Positions 24,174 through 34,509 of a stretch of 64,000 nt of DNA are shown one piece after another. The stretch covers positions 1,178,001-1,242,000 of the forward strand of contig JANFAH010000004.1 in NCBI GenBank assembly GCA_024663395.1, written 5' to 3'. The DNA comes from Pisolithus tinctorius (lineage: Eukaryota; Basidiomycota; Agaricomycetes; Boletales; Pisolithaceae). A model generated the notes under the pieces. That model searched no databases. It was not told the origin of the DNA and saw only the letters and a list, made by a program, of their open reading frames with translations. The first letter of the stretch is position 1; each line of letters begins with the position of its first letter. The translations under genes and the position numbers were made by a program.

Positions 24174-24212
24174 TACAAGTGGACTTGTGTCGCTTGCAAG
24201 GACAACAAGTGG
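24174..24212 (+). pseudogene. 5' zinc-finger exon fragment of the split transposase-like gene
   Basis: After an AG acceptor (24172-24173) this exon reads YKWTCVACKDNKW and is cut at the AAG TGG codons by the LTR insertion. It resumes at 30080 as RDARAAR, then a TGA, then HEKTAPHQ. Together these are the two halves of a C-x2-C...H-x5-H finger usual at the N-terminus of this protein family. The AGTGG at 24208-24212 is the left copy of the 5-bp target duplication. Confidence 0.6.
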
Positions 24213-24612
24213 TGTGACGAGACCTAAACAACAGGGTTTGTTGTAGGCTCGCACCAAGAACCAACAGGAAGAAGAAGAAAGGAAGAGGAGGAGACGGTTT
24301 TAGAAGCAGGCGACTTTAGATCTCGAAGACCCAAATGAACTAGCTTGGAGCTAGTTGGGCGATTGAACGGCGGTACTTATACTATGGTACATGAGGTTAC
24401 GGTGAGGCGTACATGAGGACCGTGACATCATAGTGATATCATAATGATATCATAGTGGAGCGGAACGTACTAGAAGGGAGGAGCAAGGCGAAGGCGAGGC
24501 GTGGCCTAGACCGGAGTCCGGACCGAGTCCAAGAGACAAGATAAGACGGAGAGATCAGATAAGATGAAAAGAAAAAAGAAAAGAAAAGGAGAGAAAAGTA
24601 CGTATCGTAACA
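24213..24612 (-). repeat. 3' LTR of the gypsy element
   Basis: 400 bp, TGTGACGAG...GTAACA on the plus strand. Contains three consecutive 11-bp units of the type ATCATAGTGAT (about 24425-24458), two copies of GTACATGAGG, an A/G-rich tract and a TATAA box in element sense. Identical by eye to 29675-30074. Confidence 0.97.
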
Positions 24613-24625
24613 CTATCCCCTCCTT
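24613..24625 (-). other. Polypurine tract of the gypsy element
   Basis: Read on minus, AAGGAGGGGATAG abuts the 3' LTR. Such tracts prime plus-strand DNA synthesis in LTR elements. It overlaps the pol stop codon (24624-24626). Confidence 0.8.
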
Positions 24626-27600
24626 AGAAATCGACTTCCAGGCGATTGAAGGTAGGGACAGTGTCGGTAAAGTTTTCCAGGGGCTTGAAGAGGGAGGAGA
24701 AAAGGGAGGAATCCATGCCACGGAGTTTTCGAGGAGCAGAAGGGTTACGGCGATGGAAGTCTCTGACAGCACCCGGGGCAGACTTCAAGGCAGATTCAGG
24801 TTCCCAAGTACGATCCTCGTCATGATACCCCTTCCAATGGACGAGGTACTCAAGTCTGCTCCTTTTCAGGCAAGAATCAGCGATGTAGTCCACCTCGAAC
24901 TCTTCATCGCCTTCATGTCCTACCACCGGTCCCGGACGAGTGACAGTCTGTCCCTCCAAAGGGCCCTTGTACGGTTTGACCCGAGAAACGTTAACAACCG
25001 GGTGGATCTTGAGGGTTTTCGGGAGTTTCAACTCCACTGCATTGGGTTTTAGCGAAAGAACCCTGTAAGGACCAATCCAGCGTTCCGTGAGTTTCCTGGA
25101 GGGGCGACCAGAGAGGGAGATGCGGGAGGTTTCCAGCCAAACCATGTCACCAACCGAGTAGGAGGGAGCATCAGAGCGAGATGCATCCGCAGACACCTTC
25201 ATTCGCTCTGCAGCTTTGTTCAGAGCCTTCTTTGTGTCTTCCAGAACCTTAGCGAGGTCAAGAGCATGATCCGTGGCCGCCTCGGCCTTGGAGAGAAAGG
25301 GTTCCACGCCCATCCTGGGGGTGTAGGAACGAGTAACCGAGAAGGGGCTTTTGCCAGTAGACTCCTGTCGCTTGTTATTATAGGAGAACTGGGCGACCTT
25401 GAGCCAAGAAGGCCAAGAGTCCTGTCGGTCGTTGACAAAGAGGCGGAGATACTGCTGCAGATCCTGGTTAAGGCGTTCTGTCTGGCCATCTGTCTGAGGG
25501 TGGAAGGCGGTGGAGAGTTTGGGCTTGATCCCGAGCATTTTGCAAAGCTCAGAAGTGAACGCACTGGCGAACTGGGGACCCCGATCAGAGACAACGGAAG
25601 TAGGTAACCCATGCTGGGTCCATACGTGATCCCGGAAGAGTTCTGCTGTCTGAAGGGAGGAGACTTCCTTGGTGGTGGGGGCAAAGACTACCTCCTTTGA
25701 GAACCTGTCCACCACTACCATAACGTTATCGAAACCCTGTGCTTCAGGTAACTCCATGAAGTCGACCGAGATGTCGGTCCAGGGGCGTTCTGGGACGGGA
25801 TTTGGAAGGAGCTTTCCTGCGGGAGGGGTTCTAGAACTTTTAGCCATCTGGCAGCGATGACACGCCGAGACATAGTCTTTGACAGTAGCAGTCATCCCAG
25901 GCCAGACATAGTTGCGAGAGACGAGCTCCAGAGTTTTCTTCCAACCAGGATGTCCTGCAAGCGGGGTGTCGTGGTGCTTTTCAAGACAATGGACTCTAAC
26001 GGCGGGTGGAACATAGACCTTTCCCTGACAGACGTACAGCCCTTCCTTAAGGACCGAACCCTCTGGTTGTGGTGTTACCGAGGAGGCAGATTTCAGGGCA
26101 AGAACGAGATCAACATCTTCTCCCACCATCAAGGTAGTTGCCACTCTAGAGGGATCGAGTAACGTGACCCCTTGGTTGTCCGACCCCCTGGGTTCATGAT
26201 CTTCCCTCCTGGAAAGGGCATCAGCCTTGGCCATTGAAGACCCGGGCTTGTACACCAGCTTGTAGTTGAAGCGAGAGAGGTATTGAGCCCAACGTGCCTG
26301 GCGACGGTCCAGGTTTTGCGCCTTCATGAAATACTGGAGATTTGCATGATCTGTCCAGATCTCAAATTGATAAGGGGTGGCTTCAAGGTAGTGTCGCCAT
26401 GTTTCCAGGGCACGGATTATGGCTAGCATCTCCTTGTCAAAGACCTGGTAATTTCGTTCGGGGGGGGACATGGAATGGGAGTAGAAGGCGACAGGCCGCC
26501 AGAGGTCATCTTCACATTTTACGGAGAGGACAGCACCGGTGGCAAAGTCAGAGGCATCGGTTTCTAGGCGGAACTCCCTATCCTGATCCGGAAAAGCGAG
26601 AACAGGGGCAGTGGTGAAGGCAAGTTTTAAAGCATCGAAGGCTTGTTGTTCTCGTGGACCCCAAGTCCAGAGTTGATCTTTCCTTGTAAGATCATTGAGT
26701 GGACGAGCGATTTGTGCGAAACCCTTGATGAAACGGCGATAGAAATTCGCTAGTCCCAAGAAGGCGCGCACCGAGCGGACCTTTGTAGGGACCGGCCACT
26801 CTGTAATGGCTTTCACCTTGCCTTCATCCATGCTAACCCCTTCGGTTCCAACCACCATGCCCAGGAACTCCACCTGCTTCTGTTTGAAGAAGCACTTTTC
26901 CGGTTTGACGAACAGGTCGTTCTCTTCCAGCCTTCTTAACACCTCCAGGACTATTCTGTCGTGTTCCTTCTCGTCATCCGTCTTAGTGAAGATCATTAGG
27001 TCGTCGATATAGACCACAAGGACATCCTCCATGTCACCAAAGATGTCATTCATCATGTTTTGGAAGGTGGATGGCGAGTTGCAGAGGCCAAAGTACATGA
27101 CCAGCGGTTCGTAAGCGCCTTTATGAGTAACGAAGGCGGCCTTCCATTCGTCTCCTTCCTTGACACGGACATTGTTGTATCCCCATCGGAGATCCATCTT
27201 GGTGAAGAGTTTGCAGCCCTTGAGCTTGTCGACGAGCTGAGAAATGAGGGGGAGAGGGTACACGTTCTTAACCGTATGTTCGTTGAGGTAACGGTAGTCC
27301 TGAACCATACGTTTCTTCCCATCTTTCTTCGGAACAAAGAACACCGGAGAGGTCTGTGGTGACTTTGAGGGGCGGATGTAGCCCTTTCGCAGTTGGTCCT
27401 CAAGGAAGTCTGACACCTCCTTTTGTTCTTCTACAGAGAGTGGGATGAGACGACCACGTTTAGGAGTGAAGGTTTCTTTAAGGTCGATGGCGTGGTCCCA
27501 TGGCTTACGAAGTGGCATTCTCTCCGACTCTTCCTTTGAGAAGACCTTCAGGTACTGATGGTATTCCTTTGGAACGAGTTCCTCCGTAGTGCCGGTCCGA

Positions 27601-28324
27601 ATTCTGGTAGAGCGGAGTTTCGGATAAAGGTACTCCATGTCCTGCGCTTCTCGTTCCTCTGCTATCCTCTCTGCTCTTGTCCTTGGGACCAGGTCATGAC
27701 ACTCGCGGGGACAGCGGGATAACTTCACCTGCTTGGTTTCCCAACACACCTCTGGATTATGCTTCCGCAGCCAAGTGTAGCCGAGTATGAGGGGGTGCGT
27801 GCCGAGCGTGGTGACCTGAGCCCAGACAGATTCTCGATGTCCCTGATAATTCATAACGAGAGAGGCGACGTGTGTGATATTTCCAGCCACATTAGGGGTT
27901 CCGTCGACGTTAAGGACAGCGACAGGTCGACCAAGCTTGATCAGGGGAACATCGTTTTCATCAGCCCACCTTTTGTCCAAAAAGGTGTCATTGGCTCCGG
28001 AGTCCACCAACGCTTTTACGTTCCACTTCTTCTCTCGTCCTTCCAACACTACTTCCAGTTCCAATTCTGCTTTCGGATCCGCTGTTCTTATTTTCGGGGT
28101 TTCTTTTGTTTTCTGGATAGGCGTATTTTTATTTTTATCGCAAGAGGAATTAAGCACCGGTAGTTTTACATCCGCGGCCGCGCCCGCTGGGGTCGCCTCT
28201 TCAGATGGTACGGTAATCTCCGAGTTAAATATATCCTGCTCGGTAGGGAAATCGTCAACGCCTAAGACAGAAAACTTATTGTACACGTAGCCAGTGGAGA
28301 CCCGATCCTCTACTGGCCGAACTC
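24624..28324 (-). CDS. pol: Gypsy Pol polyprotein with chromodomain
   Basis: The frame is open from the gag shift site (28331-28325) to TAA at 24624-24626; the part after 28286 is 1219 residues. It has no ATG near its beginning, so it is expected as a Gag-Pol fusion. Numbering from 28286: aspartic protease with ALVDSGANDTF near 95; reverse transcriptase about 270-460 with TKMDLRWGYNNVRV and the catalytic VVYIDDLMIF near 425; RNase H about 560-690 (RLETDASDFATGAVLS, then QVFDKEMLAI); integrase zinc finger (HHDTPLAGHPGW ... CHRCQMAK); the integrase DDE with Asp in DISVDFMEL, Asp in VVSDRGPQFAS and Glu in QTDGQTERLN; and a C-terminal chromodomain (LEYLVHWKGYHDEDRTWEPE). The chromodomain, which in this group steers integration to particular chromatin, marks it as a chromovirus. 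All catalytic motifs look intact. Confidence 0.95.
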
Positions 28325-28331
28325 TTTTCCC
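28290..28331 (-). promoter_or_regulatory. -1 ribosomal frameshift signal between gag and pol
   Basis: On minus the heptamer GGGAAAA (28331-28325) is in the gag frame as G GGA AAA, the X XXY YYZ arrangement. After a 7-nt spacer a stem forms between GCCAGT (28317-28312) and ACTGGC (28295-28290), extended by GAG/CTC after one A-C mismatch. The gag TAG (28312-28310) lies in the stem. Pol is exactly in the -1 frame and open from the heptamer onward. Confidence 0.75.
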
Positions 28332-29368
28332 TGGCTCTTCATTTCGTTGATCTGCTTATCGTAGAAGAAAGCCTGCATTTCTTCGAACGACATCTGACGG
28401 AGAGCAGCTTCTTGTGCCTCCTGCGTCACCTCTCGTATGCTGGCCCCGGTGGGACCCTTTCCTTTGGTACGGGGACAGTCACGTTTGTAGTGGTTCCCCT
28501 GGCAGTCGAAGCACTTGATGTGAGAGGGGACAGGACGAGGGGGAAAACGGGCAGCGCCAATTTCCATAGGGGCGCCGCGACCGGGTTGAGTGCCGGTAGG
28601 AGTGAAACGGGGGGAGTACGAGGGGCGGTTATAAGAGGAGCGAGGGGCGGGTTCGTCAGGGTAATGATTATATAGGAGTTTGAAGCGGTCCCTGGCAAGG
28701 GCGGCTTCTCGAAACGCGACAGTCATTTGGAGATAGTTGCCCTGAGTGTATCCCCTCCTTAGGGCTTCCTTAACGATGGCGGGGTGTACGGCGTTCTCCA
28801 GAAGGAAGCCGGCAGTTTCGTCAGTAACACATCCCTGTACCTTGAGGGACTCGAACTTGGCATAGAACTCTTCATACCGAGAGTTCCCTTGGCGCATAGT
28901 GCGCATCTGTGCTTTAGCCCACTCGACATCCGTTTGAGGGGCGAAGAACCTATCAATATCTTCTATCATCTCGGCCGTGTCAGGCCACACTCCTGTGACG
29001 ATAGCGAGGGAGAACTTGGCCTGAGCAAACCTTCCTGCTACAGGGCCAGTCATGCGGGACCACACCGCAGTGCACTTATCTTGGGCGGTCGGCAGGGCGG
29101 ATCTATTCTGTGCGACCCACACCTTCATTTTTACCCACCATTCCGAAAACTTGGCACGATCACCGGCGTACTGGCCCGGGTCGGCCATCACTTCAATCCT
29201 CCTCTGAATGACATCGGCAGGGAGGGCGTTCCATTGGTTTCGCTGACCCTCAATGGTCGCGATCGTTCCTTGAGCGTCTCTTAGCTCGTTGCTTAGTCTG
29301 TAATTTTCGTCTCGAAGAGCATCGAGGGTGTCCCGGAGCTCGGTGAGTTGGTCGTGGATGCCTTCCAT
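28310..29368 (-). CDS. gag: Gypsy Gag capsid/nucleocapsid protein
   Basis: 352 residues from ATG at 29368 to TAG at 28312-28310. An N-terminal coiled coil (about 1-50; ELRDTLDALRDENYRLSNEL) precedes a retrotransposon gag capsid domain (about 70-230, KFSEWWVKMKVWVAQ). A basic Arg/Pro-rich stretch follows, then a zinc knuckle CFDCQGNHYKRDC, which is CX2CX3HX4C, one residue shorter than the usual CX2CX4HX4C. The protein would form the particle and package element RNA. Pol follows by a -1 shift 13 nt before the stop. Confidence 0.93.
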   Translation of the reverse strand: MEGIHDQLTELRDTLDALRDENYRLSNELRDAQGTIATIEGQRNQWNALPADVIQRRIEVMADPGQYAGDRAKFSEWWVKMKVWVAQNRSALPTAQDKCTAVWSRMTGPVAGRFAQAKFSLAIVTGVWPDTAEMIEDIDRFFAPQTDVEWAKAQMRTMRQGNSRYEEFYAKFESLKVQGCVTDETAGFLLENAVHPAIVKEALRRGYTQGNYLQMTVAFREAALARDRFKLLYNHYPDEPAPRSSYNRPSYSPRFTPTGTQPGRGAPMEIGAARFPPRPVPSHIKCFDCQGNHYKRDCPRTKGKGPTGASIREVTQEAQEAALRQMSFEEMQAFFYDKQINEMKSQGKEFGQ

Positions 29369-29674
29369 AGCGATCTGGGCGTTTTAGAGTGTGACGGGGG
29401 CGAAGGTTGTAGCGGGGTCGCTGGGGTTCAGCGGGGAGTGAACAAGGGAAGACGGATTCGACAGAGAAAGGGTAAGAAGGGGGTGGCGGAAGGGAGTAGA
29501 GGTTGTGATCGAAGAGCGGGGTGAGCGAACGACGCTCAGGGATGTACGGGACGAAGAGGTTCGGGTCGGGTTCAGAGGCTGGGGGACTTGGCGAGTACAC
29601 CCACGAGCCTTCGCGGAGGAAACGAGGAATGGTGACGACGGTGCGAGGGTACAACGAGAAGAAGCTAGTTCAAG
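29369..29674 (-). other. Gypsy 5' leader
   Basis: 306 nt between the 5' LTR and the gag ATG. Open frames here lack an ATG start and overlap gag in another frame, so they are not called. The leader contains the primer-binding region at its LTR-proximal edge and presumably the packaging signal. Confidence 0.6.
29662..29672 (-). other. Primer-binding site, probably self-primed
   Basis: On minus TGAACTAGCTT begins 2 nt inside the 5' LTR edge. It is the exact 11-nt complement of AAGCTAGTTCA at 29808-29798 within the same LTR, about 35 nt downstream of a TATAA box (29843-29839, minus). No TGG-type tRNA-complementary site was found. In Tf1 the first 11 nt of the mRNA fold onto the PBS to prime; this layout matches. 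Confidence 0.65.
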
Positions 29675-30074
29675 TGTGACGAGACCTAAACAACAGGGTT
29701 TGTTGTAGGCTCGCACCAAGAACCAACAGGAAGAAGAAGAAAGGAAGAGGAGGAGACGGTTTTAGAAGCAGGCGACTTTAGATCTCGAAGACCCAAATGA
29801 ACTAGCTTGGAGCTAGTTGGGCGATTGAACGGCGGTACTTATACTATGGTACATGAGGTTACGGTGAGGCGTACATGAGGACCGTGACATCATAGTGATA
29901 TCATAATGATATCATAGTGGAGCGGAACGTACTAGAAGGGAGGAGCAAGGCGAAGGCGAGGCGTGGCCTAGACCGGAGTCCGGACCGAGTCCAAGAGACA
30001 AGATAAGACGGAGAGATCAGATAAGATGAAAAGAAAAAAGAAAAGAAAAGGAGAGAAAAGTACGTATCGTAACA
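29675..30074 (-). repeat. 5' LTR (promoter LTR) of the gypsy element
   Basis: 400 bp, identical by eye to the other LTR. In element sense it holds TATAA at 29843-29839 and, at the predicted RNA start, an 8-bp palindrome AACTAGCT-CCA-AGCTAGTT (29818-29800), whose 3' half contributes to the self-priming match. Confidence 0.97.
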
Positions 30075-30079
30075 AGTGG

Positions 30080-33000
30080 CGAGACGCCCGTGCAGCTCGA
30101 TGACATGAGAAGACCGCTCCCCATCAAGAAAATGTCGAGCACCTCCTTTCTCCACAGCGCCCCTCAAGTTCCCCTCTTCGACCTGATGTGAGGTCGCCAT
30201 TGCTTGAACTCCTAACAGATCTCTCAGACTCACCGTCTCCTGCCTTCAAACCCACTGAGGGTGCCAACACGCAATGTACCGAAGTCACCCAGGAGGATTA
30301 CGATGGTTTTCAGCTCGATTGGGATGCTATTGACCATGACCAGTTGTATTCAGCATCTGCCTATGATCGGTCACTAACGACGCTGGCTAGCAGCTTGGCC
30401 ACCTGGTTGGCCCATGGTGATGATCTCCAATCATCTGATGAAGATGGATCCGACACTCCCCCAGCAATCAACGATGATTTGTATGAGGAAGGTGAGTCAG
30501 ATGTCGTCCTACATGGTTTATGCTACCTCGCACTGATGAACAATGACAGAACCTCTCCAGCCTGGCGCATCGCGTCCAACGCAACGTGGTGAGACCGCCC
30601 CAAACTTACCATGGTTTCCATGGCCCGACAAACAGGTTCGTCTTTCTGTTCTTTCCAAACGTGCCGGTTTCACTGATACATGAATGGATAGACATGCATC
30701 CTCGACATTCTACGGCATCTTCCCCGTTCGTTATTCTCTGACGCGCAACTACAGGTTATCCTGTGGGGACTTACAGTCCTCGGCGTCGATCATATCCCTT
30801 CCATTAGGAACCTCAAAGATCTTGATAGCGTACTTCAGACGAAGTATGGAGTACCTTCACTACGCTACCAAGGATCGCTCGGCCATGTTTATTATGTCAA
30901 CCATCTCCCATCCATCATCGCACAGGTATGGCTTCATCTCGTTCATCCCCCAGCCATCTGATCGTGCACAGGAAATGGGTAATCCGCGTGTCCGCCCACA
31001 TATTCACCACTACCCAGAAGACACGGGAGGCCGATTGGACCAACCATGGCAAGCTGCCAGATGGTTGCACGAGATCGATCCCAGCCTCGCCACACCCATG
31101 CTACGGAAGGGCCGCCAGGACTTCTACGTCTTTGAGCCGACCAAGTTGATTGATGGCACGATCGTCATACCTGAACGCTGGTACACGAAGATTTCGAGGC
31201 GAGAATCTGACCCAGAGTTTTGGGCTCGTGTATGGCGAACGCAGCCAGTTGGAAATAGTCGCACACATGGATACGTGGTCCATGCATATGATACTGTCGA
31301 GGTACCAGCCAGTGACCTTCTCCTCTCTTTCCCTCACCTTCTCCAAACTCATCAAACGGATGGCCTGCCTGATCCATGCAACATAATAGGTGCGTACATA
31401 CTGTCATTCTCCGTCGATGCGTGGTCATTACCCCATATCCCAGGTTTATTACAAACGAGAGGAGCAGGCGTCTCGCCATGGTCATTCACAGATCCCACTG
31501 TGGGCAACAGGTGGCGCACACAATCCCGGGGACATCGTGTCGTCACTTACATGATGTGGCTTTATTGCGACGACACATCCGGTAACATGTCCAAGAAGTG
31601 GAACAAGCATAATTCCTTTCTTTTCACAGCGGCTGGCCTCCCTCGTGCTATGGTTCACCAGGAGAGCAACATTCACTTCCTTGCAACGTCTAACATTGCA
31701 CCTCCCTTAGAGATGCTGGACGGTATTGTTGACCAGCTTTCGTAAGTCACTCGCCACATCTGAGAACTCCCTTGAGCCATGATCACAATACTTTCACAGG
31801 AATGCGCAAACACATGGCATCTGGGCATGGGATGTGCAGGCCAGTGAGATGATTCTCGTCATACCGGCTGTGCTCGCGATGCTTGGCGACAATCCCATGC
31901 AGAGTGAGCTTGCATGCCATGTTGGCCTGCAGGGCAAATTTTTTTGTCGCAATTGCTGGGTCAAGGGCGCTGATTCAGGACCCAACCAAGTTGGAAGAGA
32001 GGCGGTAGCTGACCACAATGACACTCACTCTCTTGGTAACAGGTCAAATGTGACGGAATCCGAGGATGGATCAGCACAGGAAGAGGTCGCACTACGTACA
32101 AAAAAGGGTCGTCGCACTGAGACCATGCAAGATCTCGTCGATCGTGCACGGCGCTTCCTTGCGGTGAGCTCTTTTACATATCCCCTGCAGGTCTAATGCT
32201 CACGACCACAAGATGAACCCGCCATGGACTCGTGAAGAAACGATGGCCAAGCTCCGTACCATGTTTCAGGACGTTTCCAGCGGCATGGGTAAGACGCGCT
32301 ATGCGAAAATGAAGATGGAGACCAGCATCAAAGACACGTTTATGGATGTCTTCGTGGACCGAATCCTCAAGCATGTCAAAGGTATCCGGGCAGGTACAGA
32401 CAAGTATTTCGAGGCTGTCAATGCAGTCACGCAAGGCCGCGACGCGCACGCATTTATGAGCCCCGTATGGAGAATCAAAGGTAAGTGTTATACATGGCGA
32501 AGACAGATACTCATTAACTTCAGGTCTGGATCCTCATCAAGACACGCCCGTCGAAGTGCTGCATGTCATCTTACTTGGTTTTGTCAAGTACTTCTGGCGT
32601 GATGCGATCTCAAGGCTGAACGATCTTCAGAAAGCAGAGCTGCAAGTTCGACTGTCATCTTTTGATATCAGTGCACTCGGAATCCCACCATTGGCCGGGC
32701 GCACATTGGTTCAATATTCAGGCTCCCTCACAGGGCGGGATTTCCGTGCCATTTCCCAAGCTGCGCCGTTTGTTCTTTACGACTTGGTTCCCGTCGAATG
32801 CTATCAAACGTTCATTGCGCTGTCTATGCTGGTGCCACTCGTTTGGCAGCCATGCATTGAAGATCTGGAAGTGCACCTGGTATGTCGTTCACTGCATACT
32901 TTGAACGCAAGTAACGGGCTTTCAGGCAACTTTACAGGTCGCAATCGATCATTTTCTCAACTGTACGGTACGGTGGACGCCACGATGGTTTAACAAACCA

Positions 33001-34341
33001 AAATTTCACATCATCCGGCACCTGCCAGATCACATACGTCGATTCGGCCCTGCAATCCTGTTCGCCACAGAAGGTTTCGAGTCTTACAATGCAGTTATTC
33101 GTGACCATAGTATTCACAGCAACAGGCAAGCGCCCTCTCGGGATATTGCCCGAGGTATGGCGCGCTGCAATCGCATCCGCCATTTCTTGTCCGGTGGTAA
33201 ATTTATGACCCGTTCGTCTCTGGCAACCCGTCTTCCCTACAGTGATAACGCATGCGACTGGCTCGTCGCCGGATCAGGAGTCCAGTCGCTAATCAATGTG
33301 GATGTTCCATCAATCCGGAATGTCATCGCAGATTTCTTCGGGTTTGTTCCAGAAGCTGGTTCTCGTTTGCCCGGTGAGTGACTTGTGCAAAACAATGTCG
33401 GAAGATTGACACGTCCATTACAGGATCATGTCTACATGACAAGAGTCGACCCAAACCACTTGAGAGGACATCGACAGCATTGCACGTCCCACACGCACTG
33501 CCGCATGCGACGCGCCGACTATATCAAAATTGTTCATCTGTTGCTGCATCTAACGGTGAAATGTGTAACCTTGACAGCTTCGTCCTGGCAGAGGAACCGC
33601 GCTCTGTTGATGGGGCCCTCCCTATCATCGGACGGCTTTGTGAGATTCTTCAGATCTGTCACTCACCAGCCCAGCAGCGCAATCAAGCCAACTATGTATT
33701 GCTCGAGACTTTCCGAGTCACTGGTGCTTCAGACGTTTATCAACTTCCACGTATACAGCCATCAGGGTGGGCAGTACTGCCAGCCACGGTAAGTTTTGTA
33801 TCATCAATACATCTATGTGTGCGGCTGATGCTATCGCTCGTTCAAGGGACTTCTGTGCGGTGTCAATGTGCAGCACAACTGTGCTGCGCATAAATGTACT
33901 GGTTCATCTACAGCACCCGTCTACGAGGAACGCGAGAAGACATCTAAAACACAGCAGCGCATTGAGCACGTTTCCCCATCTGACCTCGTACTAAACACCA
34001 CACAGATGCATGATGCAATTCATGTGCAACGCTTCCGCATCCCACCTCCACCACTTGAACGCGATTGGGCAATTCATACAGGCACAGCAGCCGAGCTCGA
34101 GGCGCAGAAGATCAAGTCGCAAAAAACCTCGAAAGGCAATACTCGAAGTCGGGGTGTGCCGACCACAGTGATACCATCACTGCCAGGCCAGCCATCGAGC
34201 ATGTTCACGGTGCCAGCGCGCTTTATATCGAGCACATTGGCAGTATCAGTACCTCCAAGCCAACCATCAAACGCGTCTGCAGCACCCGCGCACTTTATCA
34301 ACATCTTCCACCATACAGGTCAAGACACAGCAGGCCGATAA
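30080..34341 (+). pseudogene. Large Tnp2/Plavaka-like transposase gene, disrupted
   Basis: Around ten exons encode roughly 1100 residues of a family abundant in basidiomycete genomes. The first exon is severed from 24174-24212 by the gypsy element and then has TGA (30101-30103) where homologous fingers would have Arg. Downstream blocks are intact: PWFPWPDKQ and LRHLPRSLFSDAQLQVILWG, then GSLGHVYYVNHLPSIIAQ, HYPEDTGGRLDQPWQAARW, NRWRTQSRGHR, MWLYCDDTSGNMSKKWNKHN, FLATSNIAPPLEMLDGIVDQ, MLGDNPMQSELACHVGLQGK with FFCRNCW, and ATEGFESYNAVIRDHSIHSN. The Asp pair in YCDD and the GDNPMQSE block are candidate catalytic elements. The C-terminus is Ser/Pro-rich and ends at TAA 34339-34341. It is presumably unable to give full-length protein now. 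Confidence 0.7.
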
Positions 34342-34509
34342 ACGCAACGGGTTTCACGTGATATTTCTGTCTCTCTGATCAACAATGTCACGCTGACAGG
34401 ATGACATTATTTGGTTCTCAATATCTGGAAAAAAATATAAGATGTGTCGTCTTTTTTTTTCTCTCTGCCTCTGCGCTCGTATTAACGTCTCTCAAATTGT
34501 GTAGACGAG

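Larger units (their letters stand above)
24213..30074 (-). mobile_element. Ty3/gypsy chromovirus (Tf1/sushi type), apparently intact
   Basis: The 5862-bp LTR retrotransposon lies in reverse orientation. Two 400-bp LTRs (24213-24612, 29675-30074), identical on reading, start TG and end CA and are flanked by the 5-bp duplication AGTGG (24208-24212, 30075-30079). Element order from its 5' LTR is primer region, gag (29368-28310), -1 frameshift, pol (protease, RT, RNase H, integrase, chromodomain), polypurine tract, 3' LTR. No disabling stop or frameshift is seen, so it is young and possibly mobile. Confidence 0.97.

Noticed and set aside
24564..25052. 162-codon open frame on plus inside the gypsy element
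   Set aside because: Antisense shadow of pol and LTR; no start context or domain, while minus-strand pol is unambiguous.
29250..29654. Open frame upstream of and overlapping gag on minus
   Set aside because: No ATG; the sequence is Pro/Arg-rich leader and overlaps the gag coiled coil in another frame.
29640..29675. tRNA primer-binding site
   Set aside because: The base stretch next to the 5' LTR does not start with TGG and matches the element's own RNA start instead.
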